A stretch of 64,000 nt of DNA from Listeria ilorinensis. GTDB lineage: Bacteria; Bacillota; Bacilli; Lactobacillales; Listeriaceae. A model generated the notes under the pieces. It was not told the origin of the DNA. It made no database searches and saw only the letters and a program-made list of their open reading frames with translations. Both the position numbers and the translations under genes were made by a program. Of this stretch, positions 1-8,707 are shown piece by piece. Location: the NCBI RefSeq assembly GCF_913566895.1, contig NZ_CAJYCN010000010.1:35448-99447 (forward strand), read 5' to 3'. How positions within the stretch are numbered: the first letter of the stretch is position 1; every line of letters starts with the position of its first letter.

Positions 1-252
1 TGTTGGCATTTTCGCGTGAATGGCATCTTTAATCGCTCGCAGTGCCTCCTCGCTAGTATCTTCTCTTTGCAAAAAACGACAATTCTTTCCAATGACTTCT
101 TCTGCTGTGTAGCCAGTTAATTCTTCAAAGGCTTCATTGACAAAAACAATTGGGTTATTCTGGATATTTGGATCGGTAATAATGACAGGAGAACCAGAAA
201 ACGTTAATGCTTCACGTATAACTACGAAGGATAGTGAATGTTGTTCCATCAT
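1..252 (-). CDS. LOV-domain blue-light receptor protein, N-terminal part (runs off the left edge)
   Basis: The reverse strand is open from position 252 to the window edge (84 codons). It encodes the start of a PAS/LOV domain. Around residue 60 is the flavin-binding signature GKNCRFLQ, whose cysteine forms the light-induced adduct with FMN in LOV receptors. The preceding segment (VNEAFEELTGYTAEEVIG) fits the usual LOV A-to-E region. Two consecutive ATG codons (252 and 249) are preceded by an AAAGGG-like ribosome binding site. In Listeria and Bacillus such proteins (YtvA, Lmo0799) carry a C-terminal STAS domain and feed light signals to the stressosome and sigma B. The C-terminal domain lies outside this window, so the output is unknown. 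The LOV assignment is secure; the YtvA assignment is inferred. Confidence 0.8.
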   Translation of the reverse strand, partial: MMEQHSLSFVVIREALTFSGSPVIITDPNIQNNPIVFVNEAFEELTGYTAEEVIGKNCRFLQREDTSEEALRAIKDAIHAKMPT

Positions 253-352
253 TTTTCGCCCTTTTCTTCATTAAAATAATTTCTTTATTGATTATACAAT
301 AATTATCTTTCAAATCATAAAAAAGAGAACTATTTTAATTCCTAACTGTCCT

Positions 353-1210
353 TTAACTTTTAGCCAAACCGATCATTGTGCCACCTGTAATGACTAAAAT
401 GACACCAATCACTACAAATATCCATTCTTTTTTCGTTTTCTTCTCACCTAGGAATAGAATGCCGCCAAGCGTCGAAATGACAACCCCCATTTGTGAAAGT
501 GAAAACCCTGTAGCAATTCCAACCATTGCATTAGAGAACAACAATGCCAGATTCCCTGTTGCCCATAAAAGACCTGGAATGATATTAAGAAAAGTTTGTT
601 TGGTAAAGCGTTTTTCATCACTCTTGATCGCAAAAAGAAGGGCCGCCATAACCATTCCGACCGCCTGCGGTAAAATAGCATCCCAACCATCTATATCGAA
701 CCATCTTGTTACAACCACATAGCCAACATAGCCGATCGTCGAAACCAAGAGTGTAGCTAAACCCTTTTTCATATTCGTGCCTTGTTCAGCATCTTTATTT
801 TCCTGATAGCTAGTAAGGGCGATCCCAATAATAATCAACACCAGTGCCGAAAAACCTAGCACCAATTTGGCTGTTGTTCCCCATTCATGAAAAGCAAAAA
901 CACCGAAAAGCGATGTACCGACAAGTTGCATCCCTGTCGAAAGCGGCATCGTCTTAGAGACACCAACCTGTGTAAAGGCGCGAAATTGGTTCATCTGCCC
1001 TAAACTCCAAAAAGCTCCTGAAACAAAACTTGCTACTAAAATGGTGGCGGTATAGTGTGGATCCGTGAAAAAGAAAACAAAAACAGCAAAAATAAAAGCC
1101 CCAAGTGTCGTACCGATAATTTGCTGTTTCGGTTTCCCGCCGATCTTCGAAACGACAAGGGGCATGATCCCCCACATAATTGCTGGTATAAGTGCTACTA
1201 CAATATTCAT
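353..1210 (-). CDS. glcU: GlcU/GRP family glucose uptake permease
   Basis: A 285-residue, very hydrophobic protein with about ten membrane segments, no signal peptide, and a short KKTKKEW cytoplasmic loop before the last helix. Length, the opening [14 protein letters not shown] and overall pattern fit the glucose/ribose porter family (GlcU of Bacillus, RbsU of staphylococci), taken to be proton-coupled, PTS-independent glucose uptake. It lies next to abrB and is transcribed away from it, as I recall for Listeria genomes. No clear intrinsic terminator follows it; the 100 bp to the LOV gene is A+T rich. Substrate specificity is inferred from the family. Confidence 0.8.
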   Translation of the reverse strand: MNIVVALIPAIMWGIMPLVVSKIGGKPKQQIIGTTLGAFIFAVFVFFFTDPHYTATILVASFVSGAFWSLGQMNQFRAFTQVGVSKTMPLSTGMQLVGTSLFGVFAFHEWGTTAKLVLGFSALVLIIIGIALTSYQENKDAEQGTNMKKGLATLLVSTIGYVGYVVVTRWFDIDGWDAILPQAVGMVMAALLFAIKSDEKRFTKQTFLNIIPGLLWATGNLALLFSNAMVGIATGFSLSQMGVVISTLGGILFLGEKKTKKEWIFVVIGVILVITGGTMIGLAKS

Positions 1211-1306
1211 TATGAACTCCCCCTCTTGATTTCTTCTGGACTATACCCCTTTTTTCAGAAAATGACTCCTAGAGAAAAATTTTCCATTTTTTGGTATAAA
1301 TGAGCT

Positions 1307-1312
1307 TATAAT
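1307..1312 (+). promoter_or_regulatory. -10 element of the abrB promoter
   Basis: A perfect TATAAT lies 52 bp before the abrB start. No good -35 hexamer sits at 17 bp, and the upstream sequence is A/T tracts. AbrB is known to bind such tracts and to repress its own gene in Bacillus. Confidence 0.5.
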
Positions 1313-1364
1313 GGGATAAATCAGGGTAAAGTGAGAAAAAGCTACGAGAAAGCAGGTGTTCATT

Positions 1365-1640
1365 TTGAAATCAACAGGAGTAGTTCGTAAAATTGATGAT
1401 CTTGGCAGAATTGTTATCCCTATCGAGATCCGCCGTACACTCAATCTAAAAGTTAAAGACCCTGTCGAAATTTTTATTGATGAAGAAAGCATTATCTTAA
1501 AGAAGTATACAGCAGGTTTGGTCTGCGATGTGACCGGAGAATTTTCAGTTGATAATAAGAAATTCCTAGACGGCAAATTGACATTGAGCAAAGAAGGCGC
1601 CGAGGAACTTATTGCCGAGATCCAGAAAAATTTCCAATAA
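1365..1640 (+). CDS. abrB: AbrB transition-state regulator
   Basis: A 91-residue protein with the canonical N-terminal swapped-hairpin DNA-binding domain (STGVVRKIDDLGRIVIPIEI, residues 3-22) and the C-terminal multimerisation segment of AbrB. The TTG start at 1365 is chosen because it gives the conserved MKSTGVVRK start and has an AGGTG ribosome binding site 7 bp upstream. An upstream GTG at 1356 would add three non-conserved residues. In Bacillus AbrB represses post-exponential genes; Listeria retains it without sporulation. It faces the rsmI operon, as in Bacillus, but here an esterase-like lipoprotein gene and a DUF1801 gene lie in between. Confidence 0.93.
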   Translation: MKSTGVVRKIDDLGRIVIPIEIRRTLNLKVKDPVEIFIDEESIILKKYTAGLVCDVTGEFSVDNKKFLDGKLTLSKEGAEELIAEIQKNFQ

Positions 1641-1646
1641 AAAAAC

Positions 1647-1711
1647 AGGCAAAAGCGCGAGGGATAGCTTCTCCAAGATGTTATATCCGAGAGAAACACA
1701 TGCTTTTGCCT
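1647..1711. terminator. Bidirectional terminator between abrB and the lipoprotein gene
   Basis: The 10-bp arms AGGCAAAAGC (1647-1656) and GCTTTTGCCT (1702-1711) are perfectly complementary around a 45-base loop. A-rich sequence lies on the left and TATTTTTAT on the right, so either strand could be terminated. Confidence 0.6.
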
Positions 1712-1728
1712 ATTTTTATGATGAATGA

Positions 1729-2973
1729 TTATTTATGATTCGAAACCAACCATGTTAGTGCTTGCGAATTATTATAAGCTTTTTCCCAAGCAGCATGCGG
1801 ATTCGGTGTAACAAGACCAGACGGATATTCAGTCATTTGGATCTTCGTACCGCCAGCATCTTTTACAGCTTGAACAGCTTGAAGTGAACCTTGAACACTG
1901 TTTACAGGATCATCTTCTGCTTGGAAAGCCCAGATTGGAACATCTTTGATCTTCGCTGCATCTTCCTTATTAGGTGCTAAGTAGCGAGCTGAGCCATCTT
2001 GAACGAATTCTGCATTTGCATCATACATGTAACCAGAGATTGGCAATGCTGCTGCAAAGAAGTCTGGATTTTCAACGAGCATTTTCCAAGTACCTGTTGC
2101 CCCATTGGAAACACCCGAGATATAGATGCGAGAAGTATCAATATCGCTATGTTCAGAAACTACTTTATCAATTAGTTTTTTCACCATTTGTGTTTGGCCT
2201 TCATTGAACCAGCCATTACGCTCTTTATCCCATGGCACCTGTGGCGCTAGTACGTAACTTGGTGTAGTTGTTTGGAAACTCTTTCCAGCAAAAGTTGCCG
2301 GTCCGTCTGTGCCTAAAAGCTGCATTTCATTATCATCACCGCGTTCACCTGAACCGTGAAGATAGATGATCAGTGGTTTTTTCGCAGAATCACTGCTTTC
2401 TGTTGTTGGTGAATACAGACGGTAAGCCATTTTGTTATTGCCATCTTTGAATGTATCCCCTTTGAATTGATCAAGAATCGGTGTAACTGTATCTTTTACT
2501 GCCATACTTGCAGTTGGCGCATATTCCGTACCTTTATCCGATTTAACTGTAGCAGTTTGTTTGACAGTGTAGCTCATATTTGCACGGCTATTGATGAATT
2601 TTTCTATATCAAAAACCAGTGTACTTGCATTGGCGTCACTTGGATTTAATTCAAGGACAACATATTTACCTTTTTCAGCTGGAGTCCCAACTGCTTTTTC
2701 TTCACTTGTATATACCGCTTGAATATTACGGCTCTTATCTCCCGCAAAAACAGCGAAATCAGATGGCGACAGGTCGCTGCCTTTGACAGCTTCAGGGTAA
2801 GTCAGAATAACAGCAGATCCCACTTCTCCTTTGTCAATCACATCTGTCACTAACGTTGTATCTTTTGCACTCAATTTTTCTCCCGCAGAAGAATCGCTAC
2901 CGCTGTTGGAACATGCAGCAAACACCATTGAAACTACCAGTAGCAATGCAACTAAACTAATCTTTTTCTTCAT
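1729..2973 (-). CDS. Secreted lipoprotein with alpha/beta-hydrolase (esterase/peptidase) domain
   Basis: A 414-residue lipoprotein precursor. The start at 2973 is set by AAAGGAGA upstream and by a signal peptide MKKKISLVALLLVV ending in the lipobox AAC. Residues 30 to about 170 form a beta-rich N-terminal domain seen in extracellular esterase families. The rest is an alpha/beta hydrolase: oxyanion region IIYLHGSGERGDD, nucleophile elbow GVSNG (serine), acid in FQAEDDPV and histidine in NPHAAWEKAY, so the Ser-Asp-His triad is complete. This resembles PHB-depolymerase and prolyl-oligopeptidase-like secreted hydrolases, but the substrate cannot be told. It faces abrB and shares its terminator. 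Confidence 0.8.
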   Translation of the reverse strand: MKKKISLVALLLVVSMVFAACSNSGSDSSAGEKLSAKDTTLVTDVIDKGEVGSAVILTYPEAVKGSDLSPSDFAVFAGDKSRNIQAVYTSEEKAVGTPAEKGKYVVLELNPSDANASTLVFDIEKFINSRANMSYTVKQTATVKSDKGTEYAPTASMAVKDTVTPILDQFKGDTFKDGNNKMAYRLYSPTTESSDSAKKPLIIYLHGSGERGDDNEMQLLGTDGPATFAGKSFQTTTPSYVLAPQVPWDKERNGWFNEGQTQMVKKLIDKVVSEHSDIDTSRIYISGVSNGATGTWKMLVENPDFFAAALPISGYMYDANAEFVQDGSARYLAPNKEDAAKIKDVPIWAFQAEDDPVNSVQGSLQAVQAVKDAGGTKIQMTEYPSGLVTPNPHAAWEKAYNNSQALTWLVSNHK

Positions 2974-3340
2974 GATTTGTCTCCTTTTTTGAATAGTTAA
3001 ATAACGGATTCTCTGCACAAAAAAAGCCAGACAATACCAAAATAGTCCGATAATACATCGAAAAATCATTGGTTTTGCCTGCCTTAGCAGTAACAATCCG
3101 TTATTTTCTGAAATCATCATATCATAATGAGAAAGCGATTACAAACAAATTTTTTATCTGTATATTTCTCACCAAAACGTGTATTAGTTATTTAGAACTA
3201 ATTTTTTGTTAATTTTTTCCTCCTTCAAAACTTTGGATAGTAATTTTGATTACTTTTATTTTGAAATCCATTTTTTTATGCGTTTGAAAAAAAGGGTAAA
3301 AAGAACCTTTTTTTGCATCCCATCTTCAAAACAACTAAAA

Positions 3341-3374
3341 AAAACCAAACTCATGAGAAAAAGAGTCTGATTTT
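3341..3374 (-). terminator. Terminator of the holB-rsmI-DUF1801 operon
   Basis: On the minus strand AAAATCAGACTC pairs with GAGTTTGGTTTT (one G-T pair) around a 10-base loop, followed by a run of eight T. It lies just downstream of the 3382-3738 gene. Confidence 0.7.
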
Positions 3375-3381
3375 CACGCAA

Positions 3382-3738
3382 TTATTTCCCTTTCAACAGA
3401 TTTTCCTCAACACGAAACTTCGTGATTTCCGCAATCAATTCATATGGAATCGGCTGATCGTATGGGAATTGAATCGCTCCTTTACTTGTTTTATATGCTT
3501 TGAGTTTGGATGCAAAATGAGTTACGCCGCTTGGAGCCGGATAAAAGCCCAAATGTTTTTTCATCGGAGCAAAATGGACGAGATTACCATTCAGATAAAA
3601 AGTTGGCATGCCATAACTCATTTTTTCAGTTGCTTCAACAGGTACCGCTTCTCGAAGCGTCTCATAAACCTTTCTGAGTACTGGCTGCACTTCTGGGTCA
3701 CACGTTTCGATGTAGTTTTTGATCACTTGATCAGCCAT
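3382..3738 (-). CDS. DUF1801 (YdhG-like) protein
   Basis: A 118-residue soluble protein with the DUF1801/YdhG pattern: an N-terminal helix, then EKMSYGMPTFYLNGNLVHFAP and the KHLGFYPAPSGV stretch, ending with the SKGAIQFPYDQPIP turn. B. subtilis YdhG (Fra) is a frataxin-like iron chaperone of this fold; other members have no known role. The gene starts 12 bp after rsmI and precedes the terminator, so it is probably the last gene of the operon. It is not part of the Bacillus version of this cluster, so it looks like a later insertion. The family call is good; the function is open. Confidence 0.75.
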   Translation of the reverse strand: MADQVIKNYIETCDPEVQPVLRKVYETLREAVPVEATEKMSYGMPTFYLNGNLVHFAPMKKHLGFYPAPSGVTHFASKLKAYKTSKGAIQFPYDQPIPYELIAEITKFRVEENLLKGK

Positions 3739-3750
3739 GTTATTTCCTCC

Positions 3751-4632
3751 TCAAATTTCATGATAAGCAGCGTAGACTTCCCGTTTTGGTAAACCACGTT
3801 CTTTCATAACCTGCTTGATGGCCTCTTTTGAAGAAAGGTTCTCCTGCTGCATGACGCGCTCCACATGTTCTTTCACAGAAAGCGACTGCCACCATGCCAC
3901 ATCTTCCATTGTGTCGACCGCTTCCTCATTCCCTGCCACGATCAAGCAAAATTCGCCGCGTACTTCCTCCTTATTTACCCATTCAAGCGCCTCAGAAACC
4001 GTTCCGCGCAAAAATTCTTCATAGCGTTTCGTTAATTCGCGACATAAAACGATCCGCCGCGTTTCACCAACTGCTTTTTCAATAGCTTTCAAAGCTTCCT
4101 TCAACCGATGCGGTGATTCATAAAGAATCCACGTTTCCTGTCGTCGCGCCAGCTTTTGAAGAGCTTCACGGCGTTCTTTGTTTTGCCTTGGGAGAAATCC
4201 GTAAAAATAGAATGGCTGCGGTGCTAAACCTGATGCGATTAAAGCGGTCAAAGCGGCATTGGCACCTGGAAGTGGGACAACAGTGATTTCCTTTGATAAA
4301 GCGGCCTGTACAAGCTCAAATCCCGGGTCGCTAATAGAAGGCATGCCTGCATCACTGACAAGTGCGATCGTTTCTCCTGCTGAAAGTTTGTCGACCAACT
4401 CCTCTAATCGGCCATTGTCACTGTGCTGATGATAACTGATCATCTTTGTAGTGATTTCAAAATGATTGAGCAGCTTGATCGTGTTGCGCGTATCTTCCGC
4501 TGCAATCAGATCCGCCTCTTTCATGATTCGAAGCGCTCGAAAAGTGATGTCTTCAAGATTGCCGATCGGTGTGGGCACCAGATACAAAATCCCGCCTATC
4601 GATTGCTGTTCAAAACTCTTCTGGCTTTTCAT
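3751..4632 (-). CDS. rsmI: 16S rRNA (cytidine1402-2'-O)-methyltransferase
   Basis: A 293-residue SAM-dependent methyltransferase of the tetrapyrrole-methylase fold that 2'-O-methylates C1402 in the 16S rRNA decoding centre. Family motifs are LYLVPTPIGNLEDIT near residue 17, AEDTRNT, VSDAGMPSISDPG around residue 95, PLPGANAALTALIASG and YESPHRL. The length is typical. The first 22 codons overlap the end of the yazA gene (4610-4632), a sign of translational coupling. It belongs to the minus-strand operon starting at holB. Confidence 0.95.
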   Translation of the reverse strand: MKSQKSFEQQSIGGILYLVPTPIGNLEDITFRALRIMKEADLIAAEDTRNTIKLLNHFEITTKMISYHQHSDNGRLEELVDKLSAGETIALVSDAGMPSISDPGFELVQAALSKEITVVPLPGANAALTALIASGLAPQPFYFYGFLPRQNKERREALQKLARRQETWILYESPHRLKEALKAIEKAVGETRRIVLCRELTKRYEEFLRGTVSEALEWVNKEEVRGEFCLIVAGNEEAVDTMEDVAWWQSLSVKEHVERVMQQENLSSKEAIKQVMKERGLPKREVYAAYHEI

Positions 4633-4900
4633 CGCGACTCCCTCCTTTTTCGGTTAAGTAATGATCTTTTTTCACTCGTGTCAACTTTTTAAAAGCGGCC
4701 TCTGCTTTTGTCGCTTCACTCCGGGTTGCAAATTTTTCAAAATGAATCATTTTTACAGGGCGCCGTGTTTTTGTGTATTTGCAACGAATGCCGTCATTGT
4801 GTTCCCGCTCGCGCCTCAGCACGTCCGTCGTGTAACCGCCATAGTAAGTCCCATCTGCACAGAGCAACACATAAAAGTAATGGTCATTTGCTTTCGCCAT
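4610..4900 (-). CDS. yazA: GIY-YIG nuclease-superfamily protein (UPF0213, YazA)
   Basis: A 96-residue protein with the small GIY-YIG fold: [18 protein letters not shown] supplies the two tyrosine motifs, followed by the arginine-containing helix [10 protein letters not shown] and [14 protein letters not shown]. Standalone proteins of this family occur next to rsmI/trmN6 throughout Firmicutes; their nuclease activity and role are not established. GGAGATTTTAT precedes the ATG. The gene overlaps trmN6 by 17 bp upstream and rsmI by 23 bp downstream, so the three genes are tightly packed. Confidence 0.9.
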   Translation of the reverse strand: MAKANDHYFYVLLCADGTYYGGYTTDVLRREREHNDGIRCKYTKTRRPVKMIHFEKFATRSEATKAEAAFKKLTRVKKDHYLTEKGGSRDEKPEEF

Positions 4901-5630
4901 ATAAAATCTCCCTCACTTCGTCTGTATAGCCGCCCGCCTCCTCATGAACATACATCGGTGGCAGATATCGAACGCCTTCTCGTCCATCTTTGATGCCTTC
5001 GACCAGCACCATATTGGCTTCTTTTTTCAAAAGCGGGTGAACGAACTGAACACGTTTTGGTTCCAGCCGGTAATGGCGCATCAAATCCAGGATTTCCAAC
5101 AGTCGCTCTGGTCGATGCACGAAATTCGCTTTCCCGCCTTGTTTCAAAAGAGCAGAGGCCACATTGATCGTATCTTCTAGTGTACACATGATCTCATGAC
5201 GGGCAATCGCCAAATGCTCATTGGGATTCTGCTTGGAAGTTTTCGGCGTTTTGAAATAGGGTGGATTGCAAGTTACGACAGTATGTTTTTCTTTTCCGAG
5301 CCGCGGTACAACCGTCTTTAGATCCTGCTCAAGCATCGTGATTTTATCTTCGAGCTGGTTATAGGCAATACTCCGGCGTGCCATATCCGCCAAACGCGGC
5401 TGTATCTCCACACCGTAGATTGGCACTTCCGTATGCTTACTTAAAAGGAGTGGTACAACGCCATTCCCACTGCATAAATCGACAATACTCCCTTTTCGTG
5501 CTGGTATATAGCTGAAATGAGCAAGTAAAACAGCATCCAGTGAGAAGGAAAATACAGATGGACTCTGCACGATCCGTAATTTTTCTGCCAGTAAAAAATC
5601 CAGCCTTTCATCGCCTTGAAGAAATTCCAT
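4884..5630 (-). CDS. trmN6: tRNA1(Val) (adenine37-N6)-methyltransferase (YabB)
   Basis: A 248-residue class I SAM methyltransferase. The SAM loop is [15 protein letters not shown], acidic motif II is GVEIQP, and the N6-adenine catalytic motif NPPYF is present near residue 125. The ATG at 5630 is preferred over the GTG nine bases earlier because AAAGGTGA sits at proper spacing. In E. coli TrmN6 methylates A37 of tRNA-Val; the Firmicutes homologue YabB has the same motifs. It lies between yabA and yazA in the conserved order. Confidence 0.88.
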   Translation of the reverse strand: MEFLQGDERLDFLLAEKLRIVQSPSVFSFSLDAVLLAHFSYIPARKGSIVDLCSGNGVVPLLLSKHTEVPIYGVEIQPRLADMARRSIAYNQLEDKITMLEQDLKTVVPRLGKEKHTVVTCNPPYFKTPKTSKQNPNEHLAIARHEIMCTLEDTINVASALLKQGGKANFVHRPERLLEILDLMRHYRLEPKRVQFVHPLLKKEANMVLVEGIKDGREGVRYLPPMYVHEEAGGYTDEVREILYGESK

Positions 5631-5691
5631 ATTGATCACCTTTTAAAAAGACCCTTCACGCGTTTAAACATGCGGGAAAGGTCTGTATTGA

Positions 5692-6066
5692 TTATTTTTT
5701 GCTGAGTAGCGACAGACAGAACAAGCAGTCTTCATCACCGCTGCGAGGGCTGCCAAAGTGGACATTGCAGACATGAAACCCTTCCTTGTAGAGCCGGACC
5801 AAATTATCATGACCTGCACCGTGATCGAGCATCTGCTTCATGGCTTCTTTTCGTTTCGGTGCCATGACTGTCTCAGAATCTGTCTGCTCATTTGAGTCAT
5901 CAAGTTCTGAAAGCCGAGCACGCAAATGATCATTTTCAAGCTGCAAGCGGTTATTTTCCTCGAGCATCTCGCCCAGATTGGTTTTCAGTTCTCCCAGTTG
6001 CTGATAAAGTTCGCCGATCTGTTCTTCCATATTGCTTACTGAATCAAAAACAGCTTTTTTATCCAC
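5692..6066 (-). CDS. yabA: DNA replication initiation control protein YabA
   Basis: A 124-residue protein. Residues 1 to about 60 are a leucine-zipper coiled coil ([19 protein letters not shown]), which tetramerises in Bacillus. The C-terminal domain binds zinc through H-x-CNVHFG and CLFC. YabA bridges DnaA and the DnaN clamp and limits re-initiation. The GTG at 6066 matches the conserved [10 protein letters not shown] start and has GAGGTG 6 bp upstream; a GTG three codons earlier is less likely. It follows ricT by 10 bp in the operon. Confidence 0.92.
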   Translation of the reverse strand: MDKKAVFDSVSNMEEQIGELYQQLGELKTNLGEMLEENNRLQLENDHLRARLSELDDSNEQTDSETVMAPKRKEAMKQMLDHGAGHDNLVRLYKEGFHVCNVHFGSPRSGDEDCLFCLSLLSKK

Positions 6067-6076
6067 GTTATTCACC

Positions 6077-6910
6077 TCAAGATTGTGCTGATTGGGCTAA
6101 GCTTGGATTGAAAGGACGAATTTCATCCAATTCATATTCCACGACAAGTTCCTCTTCCGGTAAACGTACTTGAAGAAGACGCTGCAAAAGATTGATTCCC
6201 GTCACTCTTGCTGTAATTCCTTCTGGCGTTGTAATCGTTGTTCCGACATCCGGCATTTCTTTTTTCGCTTCTTCATATTGATCGTTTTCATATTTGAGAC
6301 AGCACATCAAACGTCCACAAAGTCCGGAAATTTTTGTCGGATTCAGCGACAGGTTCTGATCTTTGGCCATTTTGATTGAAACGGGTTCAAAATCGCCCAG
6401 AAAAGTCGAACAGCATAGCATCCGACCACACGGACCGATGCCGCCGAGCAACTTGGCTTCATCACGAACACCGATTTGGCGCAGTTCAATCCGCGTCCGA
6501 AAAATCGAAGCTAAATCTTTCACAAGCTCCCGAAAATCTACGCGTCCTTCCGCCGTAAAATAAAAAATAATTTTGTTGCGATCAAATGTGTAGTCAACAT
6601 CTACTAGATTCATATCGATCTTGTGTTCACGGATTTTTTCATCACACGTCAAGAAAGCCTTTTGGCAGGAGGCCGCATTTTCCTGCACGCTTGCATAGTC
6701 GGCTGCTGTTGCAATCCGAATCACATTCTTGAGCGGTAAAACAACATCTTCCTCATCGACCAGCCGTGGCTCGATGACCGCTTGACCGAATTCAAGGCCT
6801 TGCGCATTTTCGACAATTACTCCCTGCCCCTGCTTGATAGCAAGATCACCGGGTGAAAAATAATAAATCTTACCAGCGTCTTTAAAACGTACGCCCACGA
6901 TTTTAAGCAA
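6077..6910 (-). CDS. ricT: PSP1-domain protein RicT (YaaT)
   Basis: A 277-residue protein with the PSP1 core ([16 protein letters not shown] at the N-terminus, [13 protein letters not shown] and [16 protein letters not shown] in the middle). The repeated Cys-Cys motifs are those that ligate Fe-S clusters in the Bacillus RicAFT complex, which steers RNase Y-dependent mRNA processing. The start is TTG at 6910, with GGAGG 8 bp upstream. It begins 5 bp after holB, as in Bacillus (yaaT). Its RicA/RicF partners lie elsewhere. Confidence 0.92.
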   Translation of the reverse strand: MLKIVGVRFKDAGKIYYFSPGDLAIKQGQGVIVENAQGLEFGQAVIEPRLVDEEDVVLPLKNVIRIATAADYASVQENAASCQKAFLTCDEKIREHKIDMNLVDVDYTFDRNKIIFYFTAEGRVDFRELVKDLASIFRTRIELRQIGVRDEAKLLGGIGPCGRMLCCSTFLGDFEPVSIKMAKDQNLSLNPTKISGLCGRLMCCLKYENDQYEEAKKEMPDVGTTITTPEGITARVTGINLLQRLLQVRLPEEELVVEYELDEIRPFNPSLAQSAQS

Positions 6911-6915
6911 ATGGA

Positions 6916-7908
6916 TTACCTCCCCTGTAGCTTGAGTACCAGCTGCTCCATCAAAAGCTGCACATTCATGTTGGAATCCAGCTTGGTTTTTGCCGATAGA
7001 ACAGCTTCTATCGCATTTGTCGTCTCTTTAAGCGAGTAGCGCAGTGCATCCTGTTTCAACATTTCCATTTGACCTGTGCAGACCATTTCGTAGTCCTCGG
7101 AAAGCGAAAGATGCATCCGGTCGCGGAACAAAAGCAGGAACAATTCCAAGCCGAATGCACAGGCTGCTTTGTCCTTAAAGAGCGGCATCCACGTATCCTG
7201 TATATGGATAAGCGGACTTGGGCCATTATGATATAGCCCTTCATATAACTTAACTACTGCGGTTCGAGCCTCGGAAAACGCTTCTTCCTTTTCCCACTCC
7301 TGCGCCTTCGTCAGGCTGCCAGTCAAACTGGCATATATGCGTGCCTTCTGCTCGCCGATCCCAGCAGCCATAAAAACTTTCAGACGATTGGGATAGCTGA
7401 GTTCCTTGAAAGACACGGGTTGAAGCCGCGACTTGATTGTCGGCAGGACCTTGCCAGGACTGGCCGTAATAAAAAGAAGCAGCATGCCTCCGTCCGGCTC
7501 TTCTATAAATTTCAGCAGACTATTGGCGGATTGAACCGTCATTTTATCTGCTTCATCGATGATTAATACTTTTTGATCTGACTCCATGCCTCGTTTACTG
7601 AGTTCATTCTTTAGTTCACGGACTTGATCGATTTTGATCGAAGCACCGTCTGGAATCAGCCAGTGAACGTCTGGATGGTTGTCATTTGCGATACGCGTAC
7701 AGTTGACGCAATGCCCACAAGCACTGTTTTCATCTGTTTTTTCTAGACAAAACAAGCTTTGTGCAAGCCAGAGCGCGGTCCGTTTTTTACCGGTTCCTTT
7801 TGCGCCTTCTAGCAAATAGCCGTGCGACAGTCTGTTTTCGCGGATACTTTTTGAGAATAAGTGCATCACAACAGGTTGCAATTCCATTAATTCAGCTTGT
7901 AATCCCAC
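6916..7908 (-). CDS. holB: DNA polymerase III delta-prime subunit
   Basis: A 330-residue clamp-loader subunit. A P-loop-like GAKGTGKKRTA occurs near residue 38. The four-cysteine zinc module CLEKTDENSACGHCVNC follows. A DEADKMT Walker-B-like segment and ANSLLKFIEEP precede the sensor region. The GTG at 7908 is chosen because AGGAAG lies 6-7 bp upstream; the same frame is open to a TTG at 7926. This is the first gene of the minus-strand operon holB-ricT-yabA-trmN6-yazA-rsmI-DUF1801. Unlike Bacillus, tmk and yaaQ are not directly upstream; an unrelated divergent gene is there. Confidence 0.9.
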   Translation of the reverse strand: MGLQAELMELQPVVMHLFSKSIRENRLSHGYLLEGAKGTGKKRTALWLAQSLFCLEKTDENSACGHCVNCTRIANDNHPDVHWLIPDGASIKIDQVRELKNELSKRGMESDQKVLIIDEADKMTVQSANSLLKFIEEPDGGMLLLFITASPGKVLPTIKSRLQPVSFKELSYPNRLKVFMAAGIGEQKARIYASLTGSLTKAQEWEKEEAFSEARTAVVKLYEGLYHNGPSPLIHIQDTWMPLFKDKAACAFGLELFLLLFRDRMHLSLSEDYEMVCTGQMEMLKQDALRYSLKETTNAIEAVLSAKTKLDSNMNVQLLMEQLVLKLQGR

Positions 7909-8081
7909 AAAAAACTTCCTTTCCAATTCATTCTCTCTTATTATAACATGCTTGCTTGTAAATAGCTTCGTTAATTTTGCAAGACTTTATCAAAAAATCT
8001 GTTTACTTTTTTTCGAGATTTAGGTTTGACAGTCTTGAAAAGCAGGAATGATATAGCAAAGTCGCGAAGGGGGAAAAATAA

Positions 8082-8528
8082 ATGTGGTTGTATGAAAAAA
8101 ATGAACTTTCTGCAAACTTGCCGATTGTACTCTCTGATTTATGGACACTGCTTGAAAACAAGTCAAATATCAGCTGGCGTTCTAATGTCATCCGTGTACA
8201 AACAAACCCTTCTACGAGAGAAATTACGGAATTTTATCCGCATGGACAACTGCTCCGCTATCAACTTTTGACTCAAAAAGAAAGAAAATATCGAATTTAT
8301 CGGATTGAACATCGCTATTTTTCTGGTTATTTATTGGAGGAATACCATTATTTAAATGAACAAACGACACGGATCACCCTTACTGAAAAAATCAGATTGA
8401 AGAATGATTTTTTTGGTGTGCTTTCCAAAATTGCTTTTAGTTTGAAACAAGGACAAACGATTTATCTAAATGATTTAGAATCTTTAATCTATAAACAGAG
8501 TCACAAAGATGCCCTACCGATTATATAA
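8082..8528 (+). CDS. Hypothetical protein, 148 residues
   Basis: A single gene with GAAGGGGGA upstream of its ATG and its own terminator. The product is soluble, beta-rich and basic (TNPSTREITEFYPHGQLLRY, then YRIEHRYFSGYLLEEYHYL), with no signal peptide, membrane segment or motif I recognise. It diverges from holB, so the 170 bp between them must hold both promoters. Codon use looks like that of the neighbours. I cannot assign a function. Confidence 0.75.
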   Translation: MWLYEKNELSANLPIVLSDLWTLLENKSNISWRSNVIRVQTNPSTREITEFYPHGQLLRYQLLTQKERKYRIYRIEHRYFSGYLLEEYHYLNEQTTRITLTEKIRLKNDFFGVLSKIAFSLKQGQTIYLNDLESLIYKQSHKDALPII

Positions 8529-8531
8529 GTA

Positions 8532-8570
8532 AAAAAACTTACCGCTTTATGTCATAGTGGTAAGTTTTTT
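8532..8570 (+). terminator. Terminator of the 148-residue hypothetical gene
   Basis: A perfect 12-bp stem, AAAAAACTTACC with GGTAAGTTTTTT, with a 15-base loop and a T-run. It lies 4 bp after the stop codon. Confidence 0.85.
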
Positions 8571-8640
8571 GTATGTACGCAGACTTGGAAAGATTTCTTA
8601 AATATGCAAGAACACATGAATTATGAAGGTTTTACGCCAT

Positions 8641-8669
8641 TTGTACACCGCTTACATTTTTGTTATAAT
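8641..8669 (+). promoter_or_regulatory. Sigma-A promoter of the GntR gene
   Basis: TTGTAC (8641-8646), a 17-bp spacer and a perfect TATAAT (8664-8669), 38 bp before the start codon of the GntR regulator. Confidence 0.7.
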
Positions 8670-8707
8670 TTAGGTTGACGATAATCTATGGAAGAGGAGT
8701 TAGCGGT

